Shown: positions 53,497-61,421 of the stretch, one piece after another
How positions within the stretch are numbered: the first letter of the stretch is position 1
Layout: each line of letters opens with the position of its first letter
DNA from: Eubacterium aggregans
GTDB lineage: Bacteria; Bacillota; Clostridia; Eubacteriales; Eubacteriaceae
DNA length: 64,000 nucleotides
Reading direction: 5' to 3'
Assembly (NCBI RefSeq): GCF_900107815.1
Contig: NZ_FNRK01000011.1
Span: 1-64,000, forward strand
Notes under the pieces: generated by a model
The model's input: only the letters and a program-made list of their open reading frames with translations
Told to the model about the DNA's origin: nothing
The model's database searches: none
Translations under genes and position numbers: made by a program

Positions 53497-54516
53497 TTAG
53501 GCTCTGGCCTTTCCAGCCCGATAGGCGATGAGCTCTCCGGCAATACTAATGGCGATTTCATCCGGGGTTTCTGCCCCGATATCCAGCCCGATGGGATTAT
53601 GGATTCGGGCGATATCCCTGTCCCCAAAGCCCGCAGCCCGCAGCTTCTCATGGGTTTTCGCAATCTTCCGGCGACTGCCAATCAACCCGATATAGGTGAC
53701 CGGCGTGCGCAGCACCTGTTCTAACACCGCATAGTCTGCCATATGGCCCCGGGTCATAATAATGGCATAGTCCGATGCCTCCAGGGTAATCTTATCTGCA
53801 ATTTCCTCAAAGCTGCCCTGGATAGTGGCCATGGCCCCGGGAAATAAATTCAAATCACAAAACCGCTCCCGATCCTCGTAGACCACGGGCACAAATCCGA
53901 TTTTTGCAATGACAGGAACCAAGGCTTGGGAAACATGCCCCCCACCAAAGAGATAGGCCCGACCCTTCCGGGATAGGGGCTCAATATAATGTCTGATTTT
54001 CCCCGGAATATACAGGGAGCCGGAGCCAAACCAGTTGCCGGAGTCCTCCAGGGCGATGCCCTGACCAAAGGCCAGCCCCCCATCGGCGTAAATCCCCATG
54101 GACCCCTGACCATCTTCGGCAATTTCCGTAATCAGCCAGGCATCCTCATTGGCGTCCACCTTCCGGGCCGCGGCCCGGGCAAAGGCCAGGGCCTGGGGAT
54201 CATCGCTGGCAAAATATTGGAAATACACGGTGGTATTCCCACCGCAGATCATCCCAAGATCGGCCTTGGCGCTGTCGGATAAATCAAATTGCTCCACAAA
54301 GGAGCCCTTATCCTGATGGACCCGGGTTGCCAACTCCACCGCCCGATGCTCCACAGCACCACCACCAATGGTACCCGTGGCACTGCCATCGGCCAAAACC
54401 ATCATCTTCGCACCGGCTCCCCGGGGGGTCGATCCGCTGGCGGCCACAACGCTGCACAGCACCACATCCTGTCTCTTTTCCAGGAAATCACAAAGGGCTT
54501 TTATCGTATTTCTCAT
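53497..54516 (-). CDS. XdhC/CoxI family protein
   Basis: A 339-residue protein. VVAASGSTPRGAGAKMMV is the XdhC N-terminal motif and GTIGGGAVE follows. The C-terminal half is Rossmann-like (YLFGGGHVSQALVPVIAKIG; YIGLIGSRRK; IHNPIGLDIGAETPDEIAISI). XdhC inserts sulfurated cofactor into molybdenum hydroxylases, so a hydroxylase should exist elsewhere. It lies 54 bases upstream of the MoeA-like gene. Confidence 0.92.
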   Translation of the reverse strand: MRNTIKALCDFLEKRQDVVLCSVVAASGSTPRGAGAKMMVLADGSATGTIGGGAVEHRAVELATRVHQDKGSFVEQFDLSDSAKADLGMICGGNTTVYFQYFASDDPQALAFARAAARKVDANEDAWLITEIAEDGQGSMGIYADGGLAFGQGIALEDSGNWFGSGSLYIPGKIRHYIEPLSRKGRAYLFGGGHVSQALVPVIAKIGFVPVVYEDRERFCDLNLFPGAMATIQGSFEEIADKITLEASDYAIIMTRGHMADYAVLEQVLRTPVTYIGLIGSRRKIAKTHEKLRAAGFGDRDIARIHNPIGLDIGAETPDEIAISIAGELIAYRAGKARA

Positions 54517-54626
54517 TTTCTCCTACCTTTTCATTTTTATCAATTTTAACGAATTATTTTTTAAAGCAACTCGAAACCGTAACCTTACCACCGAATTCTT
54601 TTTTCAAGACACTCGATGGTAAAAAT

Positions 54627-55535
54627 TTAAGACTGAAAATAGTCTTTGTATATCTCCTCCACGCGATCCTTGCATTCCCGTTCAAATCGGGTAAAGCGCA
54701 GGAGCAAATCCTCTCCCCGGGGGGTCAATTCTGCCCGTCCGCCACTTTGGCCTCCCTGGAAACGCTTCACCACCGGTTCACCCATTTCCTTTTCCATCTT
54801 CCCTATCATCTTCCAGGCTTTGCTGTAGGATAAGTGCATCTGTTCGCAGGCCGTCCGAACCGATCCGGTTCTTTGGATGAGGTGGAGCAGCTGGGCAGTT
54901 CCAGGGCCGAAGAACACCTCTTCCCGGGCCAGGCTCACCTTAATGAGGGGCCGAAGGAATACCTGGTTATAACTTGCAATCAAGGCTTCGGTTTCCGTCC
55001 CCAAAGGCTTCCCGATTCCGTCATCCATGGTCGCAACACCTTTCACACCATATCTTTTGGCTAGGGCAATCAGGGTTTCCGGGTCCTCTGCCGCCTCTAC
55101 CGCCATCATCCCCGCCTTATCCATGCAGAGGGGATAGGGACAAGATCCCTCTTCGGTATCGGCCCAGGCAAAGGGTCTGGCCTCTGCCACCAGCCTTTCA
55201 ATGGTCTCACCTTTAAAAAAAGGGGTCTGTACACTGGGGACGACAATCCCCTGGCACTGATTTTGAATCTCGGCGATCCCTTGCTTAAGGGTTTCCAGCT
55301 CCGATGTGGATTCATAATCCACATCCCGCATGCAAATCACACCGGTCCGCTCCACGTGCCGTTCCAATTGATCTGCCTCGTAGCCAGTCATGACGACAAT
55401 GGGCGAAACCTTTGCCTGTTGGAGGGTATAAATAATACGTTTGATGACAGAAATACTTCCTGCCTGGACCAGTGGGGCAAAGGACCCCGACGGTGGAGGC
55501 TGTTTCCCGGCAACAATCACAGCACCAAATCCCAT
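54627..55535 (-). CDS. MobA/MocA-like nucleotidyltransferase fused to a ModE-type DNA-binding domain
   Basis: A 302-residue two-domain protein. Residues 1-190 look like a NTP transferase of the molybdenum cofactor group (AVIVAG near the start; VVMTGYEAD; VPSVQTPFF), though the usual LAAGxSxRMG loop is altered. Residues 200-300 are a winged helix of the ModE N-terminal kind (LLHLIQRTGSVRTACEQMHLSYSKAWKMI; KRFQGGQSGGRAELT). It may modify the cofactor for hydroxylases and sense or control the molybdenum genes. It heads the minus-strand Mo operon. Confidence 0.85.
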   Translation of the reverse strand: MGFGAVIVAGKQPPPSGSFAPLVQAGSISVIKRIIYTLQQAKVSPIVVMTGYEADQLERHVERTGVICMRDVDYESTSELETLKQGIAEIQNQCQGIVVPSVQTPFFKGETIERLVAEARPFAWADTEEGSCPYPLCMDKAGMMAVEAAEDPETLIALAKRYGVKGVATMDDGIGKPLGTETEALIASYNQVFLRPLIKVSLAREEVFFGPGTAQLLHLIQRTGSVRTACEQMHLSYSKAWKMIGKMEKEMGEPVVKRFQGGQSGGRAELTPRGEDLLLRFTRFERECKDRVEEIYKDYFQS

Positions 55536-55682
55536 AGCGGCCTCCTTTGTTGTGAATAATAACTTGTTCTCTTTCTAATATTTTTTTATTATAAACCATG
55601 TTGACAAGGGTTGCAATCCTTTTTAAGGAAGATCGTCTCCATCACAAAAATTTACTGTTTCTTCACGCCCGTCATCTTCCCC

Positions 55683-55711
55683 TTGTTTTTTATGTCCCCT
55701 GGCTTTACAAT
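55683..55711 (+). promoter_or_regulatory. Promoter of moaC-mogA
   Basis: TTGTTT (55683-55688) and TACAAT (55706-55711), 17 bases apart, in the divergent gap with the MobA-ModE fusion gene. It could be a target of the ModE-type domain, but I found no clear ModE palindrome. Confidence 0.6.
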
Positions 55712-55738
55712 GAAGGTATTACTGAAATGGAGAAACCT

Positions 55739-56224
55739 ATGAACGATCAACTTACCCATCTCGATGACCAGGGCAATGCCATCATGGTCGACGTATCAGC
55801 TAAGGTAGCCACCAGCCGGAAGGCCGTGGCCCAGGGCCAAATCCAGGTCATCCCGGCCATTCTCTCTGCCCTGACAGCCGGAGAAAATCCCAAGGGGGAT
55901 GTCTTAGCCGCCGCCCGGATTGCCGGCATTATGGCCGCTAAAAACACCTCGGGGCTTATCCCCCTCTGCCACCCTTTAATGATTACCCACTGCACCGTGG
56001 ATTTTGCCCTCGATGCGGCGGCCTCCACCATCACCGCCACCTGTACCGTCAAGGTTGGCGGGAAAACCGGGGTGGAGATGGAGGCCCTCACCGGGGTATC
56101 CGTGGCCTTGTTAACCATTTATGATATGTGTAAAGCCCTGGATAAGGGGATGGTCATCTCCGATATCCACCTCCTGACCAAAAGCGGTGGAAAAAGCGGT
56201 GACTTTGAATTTGGAAAGGAATAA
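55739..56224 (+). CDS. moaC: Cyclic pyranopterin monophosphate synthase MoaC
   Basis: The ATG at 55739, seven bases after GGAGA, gives 161 residues. The frame upstream crosses the promoter. [16 protein letters not shown] near the N-terminus, [12 protein letters not shown] and [25 protein letters not shown] are the MoaC catalytic motifs. It makes cyclic pyranopterin monophosphate from the MoaA product. mogA starts 4 bases downstream. Confidence 0.95.
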   Translation: MNDQLTHLDDQGNAIMVDVSAKVATSRKAVAQGQIQVIPAILSALTAGENPKGDVLAAARIAGIMAAKNTSGLIPLCHPLMITHCTVDFALDAAASTITATCTVKVGGKTGVEMEALTGVSVALLTIYDMCKALDKGMVISDIHLLTKSGGKSGDFEFGKE

Positions 56225-56228
56225 ACCG

Positions 56229-56720
56229 ATGAAAAAACGACTTGCCATCATCATCGCCAGCGACAAAGGTGCCGCTGGCACCCGGGAGGATCAAAGCGGC
56301 CCAGCCATCGCTGGCTACATGGAAAACTTAGGCTATACCCTGGTCGCCACGGATATCCTCCCCGACGAACGGGCCGTACTGGCCGCCCGACTGGCAGAAA
56401 TTGCCGATGGGGGCCAGGCTGAACTGATTCTGACCAGCGGCGGCACCGGTTTTTCTCCCCGGGATTGTACTCCGGAAGCCACGGCCGATGTCTGTGAGCG
56501 CATGGCCCCGGGGCTGGGGGAAGCCATGCGGGCTTACAGCATGCAGTTTACCGGGCGGGCTATGCTCAGCCGGGCAACCGCCGGTATCCGGGGGACCACT
56601 TTGATTATCAACCTGCCCGGCAGCCCCAAGGCCGTGGTGGAATGCCTGGACTGCATTGCACCCCATCTGGACCACGGCATTGAGATTCTCACCGGTGCCG
56701 GCGGAGAATGCGCCAGATAA
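56229..56720 (+). CDS. MogA/MoaB family molybdopterin adenylyltransferase
   Basis: The ATG at 56229, after AAAGGAA, gives 163 residues. LAIIIASDKGAAGTREDQSG at the N-terminus, ILTSGGTGFSPRD with the conserved catalytic aspartate and LPGSPKAVVECLD are typical of MogA/MoaB. It adenylates molybdopterin before molybdenum insertion. It is the last gene of a two-gene operon with moaC. Confidence 0.92.
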   Translation: MKKRLAIIIASDKGAAGTREDQSGPAIAGYMENLGYTLVATDILPDERAVLAARLAEIADGGQAELILTSGGTGFSPRDCTPEATADVCERMAPGLGEAMRAYSMQFTGRAMLSRATAGIRGTTLIINLPGSPKAVVECLDCIAPHLDHGIEILTGAGGECAR

Positions 56721-56751
56721 TCTGAAGATTTTTAAAAAACAATCAATATCC

Positions 56752-56803
56752 TTGACAGGCTAGCGTTTACTAGCTATACTAAAGAGAGCTAGTGAACGCT
56801 AGC
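56752..56803 (+). promoter_or_regulatory. Promoter with two TetR-type operators
   Basis: TTGACA (56752-56757) and TATACT (56775-56780) have a 17-base spacer. GCTAGCGTTTACTAGC (56759-56774) fills the spacer, and GCTAGTGAACGCTAGC (56788-56803) lies at the transcription start. Each is an imperfect palindrome, and they are nearly inverted copies of each other. The TetR gene downstream in the operon is the likely binder. Confidence 0.8.
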
Positions 56804-56848
56804 TTATTCCCTTTTTGGATTTCACTGTATTGAATTATCGAGGATATA

Positions 56849-57937
56849 ATGGAAGATCTCACACTAAAGCAGTACTTAGAAGACGGTATCCGACACCTCT
56901 CCCAGGACATCGTAAAGGCCACGGTAAAAAATCCCCAGACCAGTCTGGCCATGGCCCGATTTGCTAAGGGCCGGAGGGCTGCCGAGGCCCGGCGGGAGGC
57001 CTACCAGATTCAGGGCACCCACGTTCCGCCCTTTCTCATCGCCAGTATTACCAGCCGATGCAATCTGCATTGTACGGGCTGCTATGCCCGGGCCGAGGGG
57101 GCCTGTGTGGATGGGTCGGAGGAACAGGGGATGGATGCTCCCCTCTGGAACCGCATTTTTGAGGAAGCCAGGGACCTGGGGTGCAGCTTCATCCTCCTGG
57201 CCGGGGGCGAGCCCTTCCTCCGCCCGGATGTCCTGGAAGCAGCCGCCACCCATCCGGAGATTCTGTTCCCCATCTTTACCAACGGGACTCTTTTAACGGA
57301 TAAGGCCCTGGATTTTCTGAAGAAGCACCGTAACTTAATTCCCATCCTCAGCGTGGAGGGGGACGCCACCCTCACCGATACCCGCCGGGGTGCCGGGATG
57401 TATCAGCGCCTGATGAACAGCATGACCACCCTCCATCAGCAGGGTCTCCTCTACGGGACCTCGGTCACCGTCACCCGGGAGAATCAGGCAGTTGTCACCT
57501 CCCGGGACTTCCTGGATACCCTCACAGAGCGGGGCTGTCGGGTTGTTTTCTTTGTGGAATATGTCCCCATCTGCAAGGGTACTGGTGGTCTGGCCCCCAC
57601 CCCAGCAGACCGTACCCGCCTGATGGCAGCCCTTCATGGACTGCGGGACCATTACGATGACTGCATCTTCATTGCCTTTCCTGGGGACGAAGCCCGAAGC
57701 GGCGGCTGCCTTGCGGCTGGCCGGGGCTTCTTCCACATCAACCCCAAAGGCGATGCCGAGCCCTGTCCCTTTTCCCCCTATTCGGACACCAATCTGAGAC
57801 AGGCTTCCCTCTTGGAAGCCCTGCATTCAAAGCTTTTCACCCAACTGCAATCCCAGGGAACCCTCACCCAGGACCACGATGGCGGCTGTGTTCTCTTCGC
57901 CGAGGAGAATCAGGTGAAAGCACTGCTGGAGGCCTAA
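56849..57937 (+). CDS. Radical SAM protein in a TetR-controlled operon
   Basis: A 362-residue protein. The SAM cluster is C71-X3-C75-X2-C78 (CNLHCTGCYA), with LLAGGEPFLR near residue 115. The C-terminal region GGCLAAGRGFFHINPKGDAEPC and a later GGC match the SPASM-like part of the 459-residue relative at 36012-37391. The N-terminal domain is shorter. TetR follows at one base overlap, so expression is probably induced by a ligand. The reaction is unknown. Confidence 0.85.
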   Translation: MEDLTLKQYLEDGIRHLSQDIVKATVKNPQTSLAMARFAKGRRAAEARREAYQIQGTHVPPFLIASITSRCNLHCTGCYARAEGACVDGSEEQGMDAPLWNRIFEEARDLGCSFILLAGGEPFLRPDVLEAAATHPEILFPIFTNGTLLTDKALDFLKKHRNLIPILSVEGDATLTDTRRGAGMYQRLMNSMTTLHQQGLLYGTSVTVTRENQAVVTSRDFLDTLTERGCRVVFFVEYVPICKGTGGLAPTPADRTRLMAALHGLRDHYDDCIFIAFPGDEARSGGCLAAGRGFFHINPKGDAEPCPFSPYSDTNLRQASLLEALHSKLFTQLQSQGTLTQDHDGGCVLFAEENQVKALLEA

Positions 57938-57938
57938 T

Positions 57939-58589
57939 GTGAAAACCCGGGATAAAATCGTCATCGCCGCCCTGGATCTTTTTTCTGTGGGGGGATACAG
58001 CCGCGTCAGCGTCAAGGATATCGCCGCGGCGGTGGGCATTAAGGATGCCTCCCTCTACAAGCATTTCAAGGGGAAGGCGGCCATTTTTAATACCATCGTC
58101 ACCGAAATGGGAGAACGTATGGCCGAGATGTCCCACCGGCTCTCCCTCCCGGATGCCAATGAGACCAATGCCACTTCCTTCTACGCCGCCCTTAATGCCG
58201 ATACCCTGGTAGCCCTCAGCCGGCAGGTTTTCCTCTTCTACTGGAAGGATGACTTTGCCGCAAAATACCGGCGAATGCTTTCCATGGAGCAGTTCTATAA
58301 CCCTGAAGTCTGCGCCATTTACCGAAAGACCTTCATGTCTGATGCCCTCGAATATCAAACCACCGTTTTCGCTCAGCTGATCCAATGCGGCGCTTTCATC
58401 CCCGGAGACCCCCAGGTCATGGCCATGAATTTCTACGCCCCCATTTTTCTACTCCTTAGCCGTTACGATGGCTTCCCGGAAAAGGAGGCTGAGGCCCTGG
58501 CCCTATTGGATGCCCAGGTCCGGGAGTTTTATCGAATTTATCGGCGGGGTACAGACACCCAACATAACACAAAAGCGTCGGGGCTTTAA
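57939..58589 (+). CDS. TetR/AcrR family regulator
   Basis: A GTG start at 57939 just after the preceding stop gives 216 residues. The N-terminal 50 residues are the TetR helix-turn-helix (ALDLFSVGGYSRVSVKDIAAAVGIKDASLYKHFKGK). The rest is the variable ligand-binding domain. As the second gene of the operon, it most likely represses its own promoter through the two GCTAG palindromes upstream of the radical SAM gene. Confidence 0.9.
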   Translation: MKTRDKIVIAALDLFSVGGYSRVSVKDIAAAVGIKDASLYKHFKGKAAIFNTIVTEMGERMAEMSHRLSLPDANETNATSFYAALNADTLVALSRQVFLFYWKDDFAAKYRRMLSMEQFYNPEVCAIYRKTFMSDALEYQTTVFAQLIQCGAFIPGDPQVMAMNFYAPIFLLLSRYDGFPEKEAEALALLDAQVREFYRIYRRGTDTQHNTKASGL

Positions 58590-58609
58590 GATAACCTTCC
58601 GACGCTTTC
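58571..58609 (+). terminator. Terminator after the TetR gene
   Basis: AAAGCGTCGG pairs with CCGACGCTTT and is followed by CGTTATTTTT. It may also serve the convergent thioredoxin gene. Confidence 0.75.
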
Positions 58610-58625
58610 GTTATTTTTAATGATT

Positions 58626-58934
58626 TTATTTTGCCAATTCCAGCACCGCATCCTTGGGGATGGCTCCAACGCTACGATTCACTAAAACGCCGTTTTTAAA
58701 GACAACCAGGGTGGGGATACTCATGACCTGGAACCGTCTGGCCAACTCCGGTTGTTCATCAATATTTACCTTAGCAACCTTCAGTTCCTTTTCTTCTCTG
58801 GCAATCTCATCCACAACAGGGGAAAGGGCCTTACACGGTCCACACCAGCTTGCCCAGAAATCCACTAAAACAGTTCCCTGATGCATGGTCACTTCCTGTT
58901 CAAAATTATCATTGGTTAATGTCGTTACACTCAT
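58626..58934 (-). CDS. trxA: Thioredoxin
   Basis: The ATG at 58934, seven bases after GGAGG, gives 102 residues. The frame upstream of it includes the promoter. VDFWASWCGPCKALSPVVDEI holds the CGPC redox site near residue 30, and the cis-proline is in SIPTLVVFKNG. It is a cytosolic dithiol reductant. The gene stands alone, divergent from the flavoprotein gene. Confidence 0.93.
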   Translation of the reverse strand: MSVTTLTNDNFEQEVTMHQGTVLVDFWASWCGPCKALSPVVDEIAREEKELKVAKVNIDEQPELARRFQVMSIPTLVVFKNGVLVNRSVGAIPKDAVLELAK

Positions 58935-59060
58935 ATCCATACCTCCATATTTTATTACTTTCATTATACGCCCCAATCTTAAACTTATCGGTGACATTAT
59001 CACATTGACACAGGGCGTATAATAAAATAAAAGAAACATTAAAGGAGTGAACAACCCATT

Positions 59061-59681
59061 ATGAAAGTATTATTAGTCAACGGAAGCCCCCATAAAAATG
59101 GCTGTACCCACACTGCCCTGAAAGAAGTGGCCTCAACCCTCGAATCCCAGAGAATCCAAACCGAAATCTTTTGGCTGGGCAATCAGCCGATCTCTGGCTG
59201 TATCGGTTGTGGGGCCTGCAAAAAAACAGGCCGATGTTTTATTGAGGACTGCGCCAATATTTTCTCAGAAAAGGCAGCCACTGCCGATGGCTTCATCTTC
59301 GGCTCCCCCGTCCACTACGCCGCGGCATCCGGTGCCCTGACTTCCTTTATGGATCGGGCTTTCTACGGGGGTAAATCTCCGGTGGGCGGTAAACCTGCTG
59401 CAGCCGTGGTCAGCTGTCGCCGGGGGGGTGCCTCCGCAGCCTTTGACCAAATCAACAAGTATTTCACCATCAGCAACATGCCTGTGGTGGGCTCCCAATA
59501 CTGGAACCAAGTCCATGGTAATACCCCGGAGGAAGTCTGTCAGGATGCCGAGGGGCTGCAGACCATGCGGACCCTTGGCAATAACATGGCTTGGCTGCTG
59601 AAATGCATCGCAGCTGGCGCTGCTGCCGGAATCACCTTTCCCGAACGGGAACCCGGCATCCATACCAATTTTATTCGATAG
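59061..59681 (+). CDS. Flavodoxin-family (NADPH-dependent FMN reductase-like) iron-sulfur flavoprotein
   Basis: A 206-residue protein with the FMN-binding start LLVNGSPHKNGCTHTAL and FGSPVHYAAASG. A CIGCGACKKTGRCFIEDC stretch (about residues 47-64) carries the cysteines of archaeal/clostridial iron-sulfur flavoproteins. Such proteins move electrons to oxygen or metals in anaerobes. AAAGGAG lies about 13 bases upstream of the ATG, longer than usual. It is divergent from the thioredoxin gene. Confidence 0.88.
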   Translation: MKVLLVNGSPHKNGCTHTALKEVASTLESQRIQTEIFWLGNQPISGCIGCGACKKTGRCFIEDCANIFSEKAATADGFIFGSPVHYAAASGALTSFMDRAFYGGKSPVGGKPAAAVVSCRRGGASAAFDQINKYFTISNMPVVGSQYWNQVHGNTPEEVCQDAEGLQTMRTLGNNMAWLLKCIAAGAAAGITFPEREPGIHTNFIR

Positions 59682-59696
59682 AATGATCTTTCACCC

Positions 59697-59740
59697 AAAG
59701 AAAAAGCATCGAAGCCTTATGTCTTCGATGCTTTTTCTTT
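59697..59740. terminator. Bidirectional terminator
   Basis: AAAGAAAAAGCATCGAAG and CTTCGATGCTTTTTCTTT form a perfect hairpin serving the flavoprotein gene and the minus-strand diguanylate cyclase gene. Confidence 0.9.
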
Positions 59741-59752
59741 AAGCCCTGGAAT

Positions 59753-60877
59753 CTACTGACGGCGGGCCTTAGCAGCATACAGGGCCCGGTCCGCCTTGGC
59801 AATGAAGTCCGGAATGTAGGAATACCTCGGGGTAAAGCAGGCGTAACCGATGCTTACCGAGATTGGGAAAGGCAGACATTCCGCTTTAGCTTTCAGGGCC
59901 ATACCAATCTGATCACAGAGCCCTTGAGCTTTGGCTTCATTAGGGAACTCCCCCACCATGACAAATTCATCACCCCCATATCGGGCAATGAAACAGTTAT
60001 TCCGATTACCAACATCCTGAAGGACCCGGGCGACATGAACCAAGGCAACATCTCCCTGGATATGCCCATAACGATCATTAATGGATTTAAAACGATCAAT
60101 ATCCATTATAAACAAGTACAGCTCCTGGTCATAACTACGAATTTTCCGGGCCAAATGCTCGAACAATTGATTTCGGTTATTGAGCTTAGTAAGGCTGTCT
60201 GTCGAAACCAGCTGTCCCTGGAAGTCAAGGAAAACCTGAAGGACCGCCAAGGTAATTCCCATACACAGCAGCGGTGTATTTGGACTGAAAATTTGAGCGA
60301 CACTCCCAAGAAGTGGAAAAATGACGAATGAAGCCAAAGCTCGGTAACGGGCACGCAAGGCATACTTTTCCTTCTGAAGAGATTTCCCAAAAGCACGAAC
60401 GGACGTCACAATGATATAGCCGTAGGACAGCATCAATTGGAGAAGGAGCAAATTTCCTTTCTGATAACGTCCAGTCTCATCAATATAGAAAAGCCATCCG
60501 GTCTGGACGGACAGAAGGGATAAAAGGACAAAAACAAACCAGGGAATGGCACATAGCCATTTCTTCTCTGGTTTATTCACCCATGTACTCTGCTGGGAGG
60601 ATTCAGAAAACAAGAACCAGAGAAAGGCCATGAGACCCGCCCCAGAAAAATAAAGACCTTTAATGACTGCACTCATCTGATAAGACACCTGAATATAACC
60701 AGAATCCATGAGCCCCCACAATAAATCCAAGGCCATAGTGACAATACCAATGACCACTGTTTTAATGAAAATAGACCACACCGAATCCTCTGTAAAAACC
60801 CGCTGCATCTGCTGAAGAACGATAACAAGCAGGATAATACAAAATAAATTGATTTCTGAATAAAGTAGTTGTGGCAT
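59753..60877 (-). CDS. Membrane-bound diguanylate cyclase (GGDEF)
   Basis: The ATG at 60877 fits better than one 16 codons upstream because AGGA lies at proper spacing, giving 374 residues. Six or seven hydrophobic helices occupy residues 5-215. The GGDEF domain (about 220-374) has DSLTKLNNRN, the metal-site MDIDRFKSINDRYGH and an intact RYGGDEF. It should make cyclic di-GMP. The membrane part resembles no sensor I can name. The promoter overlaps an operator shared with the XRE gene. Confidence 0.92.
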   Translation of the reverse strand: MPQLLYSEINLFCIILLVIVLQQMQRVFTEDSVWSIFIKTVVIGIVTMALDLLWGLMDSGYIQVSYQMSAVIKGLYFSGAGLMAFLWFLFSESSQQSTWVNKPEKKWLCAIPWFVFVLLSLLSVQTGWLFYIDETGRYQKGNLLLLQLMLSYGYIIVTSVRAFGKSLQKEKYALRARYRALASFVIFPLLGSVAQIFSPNTPLLCMGITLAVLQVFLDFQGQLVSTDSLTKLNNRNQLFEHLARKIRSYDQELYLFIMDIDRFKSINDRYGHIQGDVALVHVARVLQDVGNRNNCFIARYGGDEFVMVGEFPNEAKAQGLCDQIGMALKAKAECLPFPISVSIGYACFTPRYSYIPDFIAKADRALYAAKARRQ

Positions 60878-60957
60878 AGGAATCCTTTCTGCCGCAGCGG
60901 GAAAAGTTTGTGAATCAACCTGCAATGTAGTGGCATCTCCATAGCTTCCTTGTTTTT

Positions 60958-61003
60958 ATTATAGAGTATATAACTCTATAAATCAATAGAGTATATTCCT
61001 CTA
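60958..61003. promoter_or_regulatory. Promoter of the GGDEF gene with two XRE operators
   Basis: On the minus strand TTGATT (plus 60981-60986) and TATAAT (plus 60958-60963) are 17 bases apart. Two 17-bp inverted repeats, TAGAG-N7-CTCTA at 60962-60978 and 60987-61003, lie 25 bp apart. The first covers the GGDEF promoter, and the second faces the XRE gene. The XRE protein is the obvious binder. Confidence 0.7.
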
Positions 61004-61037
61004 CGCTATGATTAACAGAGGAAAGGGGGGATAGCAT

Positions 61038-61262
61038 ATGCACTATTTAAAACGAATTCGCGAACTGCGGGAGGACCATGATTTACGCCAATGCGATATT
61101 GCTGCGCTTCTCCATGTCGGACAAAAAACCTATTCGGACTATGAATTGGGAAAAACACGTATTCCCTTGGACTACGTATTAATTCTTGCAAAATTTTACA
61201 ACGTTGATGCCAATTATATTTGTGGTATCTCCAATATTAAAAACCCATTTCCCCGACATTAA
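61038..61262 (+). CDS. XRE-family helix-turn-helix regulator
   Basis: A 74-residue protein that is almost entirely a lambda-repressor-like domain: LKRIRELREDHDLRQCDIAALLHVGQKTYSDYELGKTRIPLD. GAGGAAAGGGGGG precedes the start. It is divergent from the diguanylate cyclase gene and sits next to two matching palindromes, so it probably controls that gene and itself. Confidence 0.88.
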   Translation: MHYLKRIRELREDHDLRQCDIAALLHVGQKTYSDYELGKTRIPLDYVLILAKFYNVDANYICGISNIKNPFPRH

Positions 61263-61368
61263 ATCCCGTAATCTCAGAACCTTCCATTTATTGCTGATGA
61301 GCATCAGGGTCGTTTTTACGGGGTCCCTTCGTTTCATCCTGGTCATCCGGCAATCCTATTGTACGTAC

Positions 61369-61396
61369 TTTACATTCCCGATTAAAAGAGTACAAT
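61369..61396 (+). promoter_or_regulatory. Promoter of the SirTM-macrodomain operon
   Basis: TTTACA (61369-61374) and TACAAT (61391-61396), 16 bases apart. The position rules out the longer start at 61395 for the sirtuin gene. Confidence 0.55.
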
Positions 61397-61421
61397 GGAG
61401 AAAAAAAGAAGGTGGTTTATC

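Noticed and set aside
55598-55738. Longer MoaC start
   Set aside because: This stretch contains the promoter, and the residues do not match MoaC.
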